Shown here piece after piece: positions 62,056-64,000 of a DNA stretch of 64,000 nucleotides. The notes beneath the pieces are model-generated. The model was given only the letters and a program-made list of their open reading frames with translations. It had not been told where the DNA came from and ran no database searches. Source of the stretch: Exiguobacterium profundum (GTDB lineage: Bacteria > Bacillota > Bacilli > Exiguobacteriales > Exiguobacteriaceae). Position 1 is the first letter of the stretch. Each line of letters begins with the position of its first letter. A program made the translations under genes and the position numbers. The stretch lies in NCBI RefSeq assembly GCF_001909285.1, contig NZ_MRSV01000001.1, positions 949,331-1,013,330 on the forward strand. Reading direction: 5' to 3'.

Positions 62056-63366
62056 ATGAAACAACCGAAATATGCAGCACTTTTCCTAGCTACCACACTC
62101 GCATTCGGAGGTATCGCGCCTTCGACAATCGTCAACGCAGAGACGACGGAAGACGTGACTGCTCCTGACGCACCTGTATTATCGGCACCACTCCACACGT
62201 CGACAACACTCACGATTACTGGTGAAGTGGCTGCGAAAGCGGAGATCTTGATCAACGGCAAGACGTACGTCCGTACAATCCTCGAAGGTGGCGAGGCCGT
62301 CTTCAAGATGTCACCACAATCGGTCGGCAAGGTCATCGACGTCCGTCTCGTCGACGCGAGCGGCAACGTGAGTGACACGACGCGTGCCATCGTCGCCGAA
62401 GACCCGAACGCACGTCCAGACGCACCGGTCATCAAACCGTTGACGGAGACGTCACGTGAAGTGCGCGTCGTCGGGGAGCCGGGACAATATGTCGAGCTCT
62501 CGATCGGCAGCAGCACGTATAAAGGGAAGTTCGATGCGAACGGGCTCTACCGTCGTGGCATCGCACCGCAACCGGCCCACTCATGGCTCTCGGCGAAGAC
62601 GATCTCGACGAAAGGCGCGACGAGCGACGTCTCGAAACGTAGCGTCTACACAGACCGCGTCGCACCGAGAACGGCGACATTGACACAGTCCGTGACGGCG
62701 GCATCATACGGTGTCTTCGGAAAAGCCGAACCGTATGCGACGGCCATCGTCAAGATTGGCACGAAGTCATACACGGCACCGGTTATGTCGACTGGGAAGT
62801 TCATCGTGAAGATCCCGCGTCAAGCGATGGGGCAGAAGATGTCACTCGTCATCCGTGACGGCGCAGGCAACGTCAGCCAATCGAAGACAATCACAGTACA
62901 GCACGCGCTCTACAACAACTTCCATCGTGTCTACGTGGATGGTATGAAGTTGACGGTTCATAAAGAAGTCTTCTATGCAGATTCGACGACGAAATACGCG
63001 GACACGTTCGTGCCACTCTTCGTCGGACATCCGTCGAAGTCGGGCCTCGGCTTCCTCCTCAGCAGCTACACGGAGGATGGCTCGGTCGCTGGTTTCGAGA
63101 AGTTAACGCTCCGTGTCGGTCGTGCGACCTATTCGCAAAACATCAATGATTACGAAGTCTACTACGAAGAGTATGAGGACGGTTCGGTCGAAGAGTCATA
63201 CTTGTTCCAACCAGATTCGAAACTCATCAGCTTCGTCGACAAGTACGTCCGTCCGGAAAACCGGATCACGGTCATGGTCCAAGGAACGGACTACGACCTC
63301 GAGTTCAACCTATCGGGTGCGGAGAAACGCGCATTCATCCAATCCCTCCAATACGCAGGATACTAA
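62056..63366 (+). CDS. Secreted Ig-like repeat protein
   Basis: 436 residues from ATG 62056 (GAGGGGGA 11-15 bases upstream). Signal peptide MKQPKYAALFLATTLAFGG ending near VNAETT. Three bacterial Ig-like repeats follow, each with a PDAPVxxPLxETS or TGEVAAKAEILINGKTY type signature. A C-terminal domain from about residue 290 (YNNFHRVYVDGMKLTVHKEV) has no known match. No sortase motif is seen, so it is secreted or wall-associated by other means. It resembles the C-terminal half of the broken gene at 27960-30692. Confidence 0.75.
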   Translation: MKQPKYAALFLATTLAFGGIAPSTIVNAETTEDVTAPDAPVLSAPLHTSTTLTITGEVAAKAEILINGKTYVRTILEGGEAVFKMSPQSVGKVIDVRLVDASGNVSDTTRAIVAEDPNARPDAPVIKPLTETSREVRVVGEPGQYVELSIGSSTYKGKFDANGLYRRGIAPQPAHSWLSAKTISTKGATSDVSKRSVYTDRVAPRTATLTQSVTAASYGVFGKAEPYATAIVKIGTKSYTAPVMSTGKFIVKIPRQAMGQKMSLVIRDGAGNVSQSKTITVQHALYNNFHRVYVDGMKLTVHKEVFYADSTTKYADTFVPLFVGHPSKSGLGFLLSSYTEDGSVAGFEKLTLRVGRATYSQNINDYEVYYEEYEDGSVEESYLFQPDSKLISFVDKYVRPENRITVMVQGTDYDLEFNLSGAEKRAFIQSLQYAGY

Positions 63367-63374
63367 TTCTTTAG

Positions 63375-63398
63375 GACCGGTGGAGACACCGGTCTTTT
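63375..63398 (+). terminator. Terminator of the Ig-like repeat gene
   Basis: GACCGGTG (63375-63382) pairs with CACCGGTC (63387-63394), then T4. Confidence 0.8.
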
Positions 63399-63570
63399 GT
63401 ATGCACGGATTCGATTCTCTTCTATATAAATGAAGTGGCGACTACCATCTGCCACCTAGGAAGAAATATTTCCGAAATCTTTTTGTTTTTTTTTTGAAAC
63501 ATAAACCGATAAATAACGTAGAACAACGTGGAGCCAAGTGCTTCACTATTTAAGAAAAGAGGGAAAAGGT

Positions 63571-64000
63571 ATGAAACAAGCTTTGCAACGCCTCGTTGCA
63601 TTTGTATCGGTCCTTGCGCTCGTCGTGTCGCTCGTCCCAATGCGGACGATGGCAGCAGGCGCGGCCGATGTGAGCGGGGCCACATTACTTACACCAGGAC
63701 AGACTGTCGACTTCACGACAGGGACAGATCCGGTGAACACGTATTGGTTCAAGATGGAGCGAGAAGCTTCGGCTATGACACATATGGAGATTGCGATGGA
63801 AGCGTCTGCCGTGACGAACATCTCGGTCTATCCGAGCGCTGAGACGGCAGCGGCCGATGAGACGTTCGATCGCTACCGGGCGAGCGCTTCTCCGGACGCA
63901 GAGACGTCAGTCGCAAAAATCCAATTCCCATACGCATGGGAAGGTCCATATTACATCAAAGTGGAATACATGCCACTCGAGACAATCGATGAAGAGGGCG
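63571..64000 (+). CDS. Secreted protein, N-terminal part (3' end outside window)
   Basis: ATG 63571 follows GAGGGAAAAGG. A signal peptide (MKQALQRLVAFVSVLALVV, cut near AAGA) is followed by an open beta-rich sequence (LLTPGQTVDFTTGTDPVNTY, then YIKVEYMPLE) up to the window end. The start of the mature part resembles the pre-peptidase C-terminal type domain found on secreted proteases, but this is a weak guess. Function cannot be decided from the fragment. Confidence 0.6.
   Translation, partial: MKQALQRLVAFVSVLALVVSLVPMRTMAAGAADVSGATLLTPGQTVDFTTGTDPVNTYWFKMEREASAMTHMEIAMEASAVTNISVYPSAETAAADETFDRYRASASPDAETSVAKIQFPYAWEGPYYIKVEYMPLETIDEEG

Noticed and set aside
1-64000. rRNA, tRNA, CRISPR arrays, transposases, phage genes
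   Set aside because: None could be recognised on either strand by eye; tRNA genes in particular would need a covariance search to exclude.

Overview
The window looks like the chromosome of a Gram-positive Bacillota of the Bacillales type. Exiguobacterium is my best guess, from gene content and composition only. Supporting signs are AGGAGG-type ribosome binding sites before almost every gene, compact operons with 4-base ATGA overlaps, a tryptophan T-box, a perfect CcpA cre site, a YxdJKLM-YxeA-type peptide-sensing module, DUF1659/YvrJ/DUF2922 miniature genes, and NlpC/P60 hydrolases with strings of SH3 repeats. I see no rRNA, tRNA, CRISPR array, transposase or phage gene.

Layout. 1-10.9 kb is one plus-strand surface-polysaccharide operon: a glycosyltransferase tail, an ATP-grasp ligase, CapF, a GT2 (broken by a stop codon), a DegT aminotransferase, RmlA, RmlB, a second intact GT2, WbqC, two tandem beta-propeller proteins and a GNAT acetyltransferase. 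UDP-glucose dehydrogenase follows as its own unit. Together they would make and modify an amino-deoxy sugar and transfer it to a surface glycan. 12.7-20.2 kb holds a DUF3784 membrane protein, two EAL c-di-GMP phosphodiesterases and a LysM/SH3/NlpC-P60 cell-wall hydrolase. 20.2-21.0 kb is an AT-rich membrane gene lodged inside a duplicated terminator. 21-26.1 kb is a two-component system divergent from an FtsX-type ABC transporter plus YxeA. 26.2-27.9 kb has a MerR-like regulator and a cluster of tiny genes. 28-34.6 kb has a secreted protein split by an in-frame TGA and two chemoreceptors. 34.7-39.3 kb has an SDR, a TPR-like protein, a degenerate membrane-anchored protease homologue and an AI-2E family exporter.

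39.4-44.9 kb carries a kinase-like protein and a minus-strand PTS operon with a GH4 glucosidase and ChbG deacetylase (chitobiose or cellobiose use), divergent from its GntR regulator. 45-50.9 kb contains a FetAB-type ABC pair, a VOC protein, a TetR-SMR-SMR-DUF4440-SDR efflux operon and small membrane proteins. 51-55.7 kb is a Fur-boxed siderophore ABC operon ending in a flavin reductase. 55.7-58.5 kb is trpE-trpG with a tryptophan T-box leader, separated by a gene on the opposite strand. 58.5-64 kb has two small paralogous membrane proteins, a second SH3/NlpC-P60 protein, an NTF2-like protein and two secreted proteins, the last cut by the window end.

The most unusual points are the T-box separated from trpE by an antisense gene, the AT-rich gene flanked by a 21-bp duplicated terminator, and a set of small coding lesions: three in-frame stops and one ATA start codon. 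There is also a zinc-ribbon pseudo-protease, and two paralogous small genes each carry a run of eleven A.
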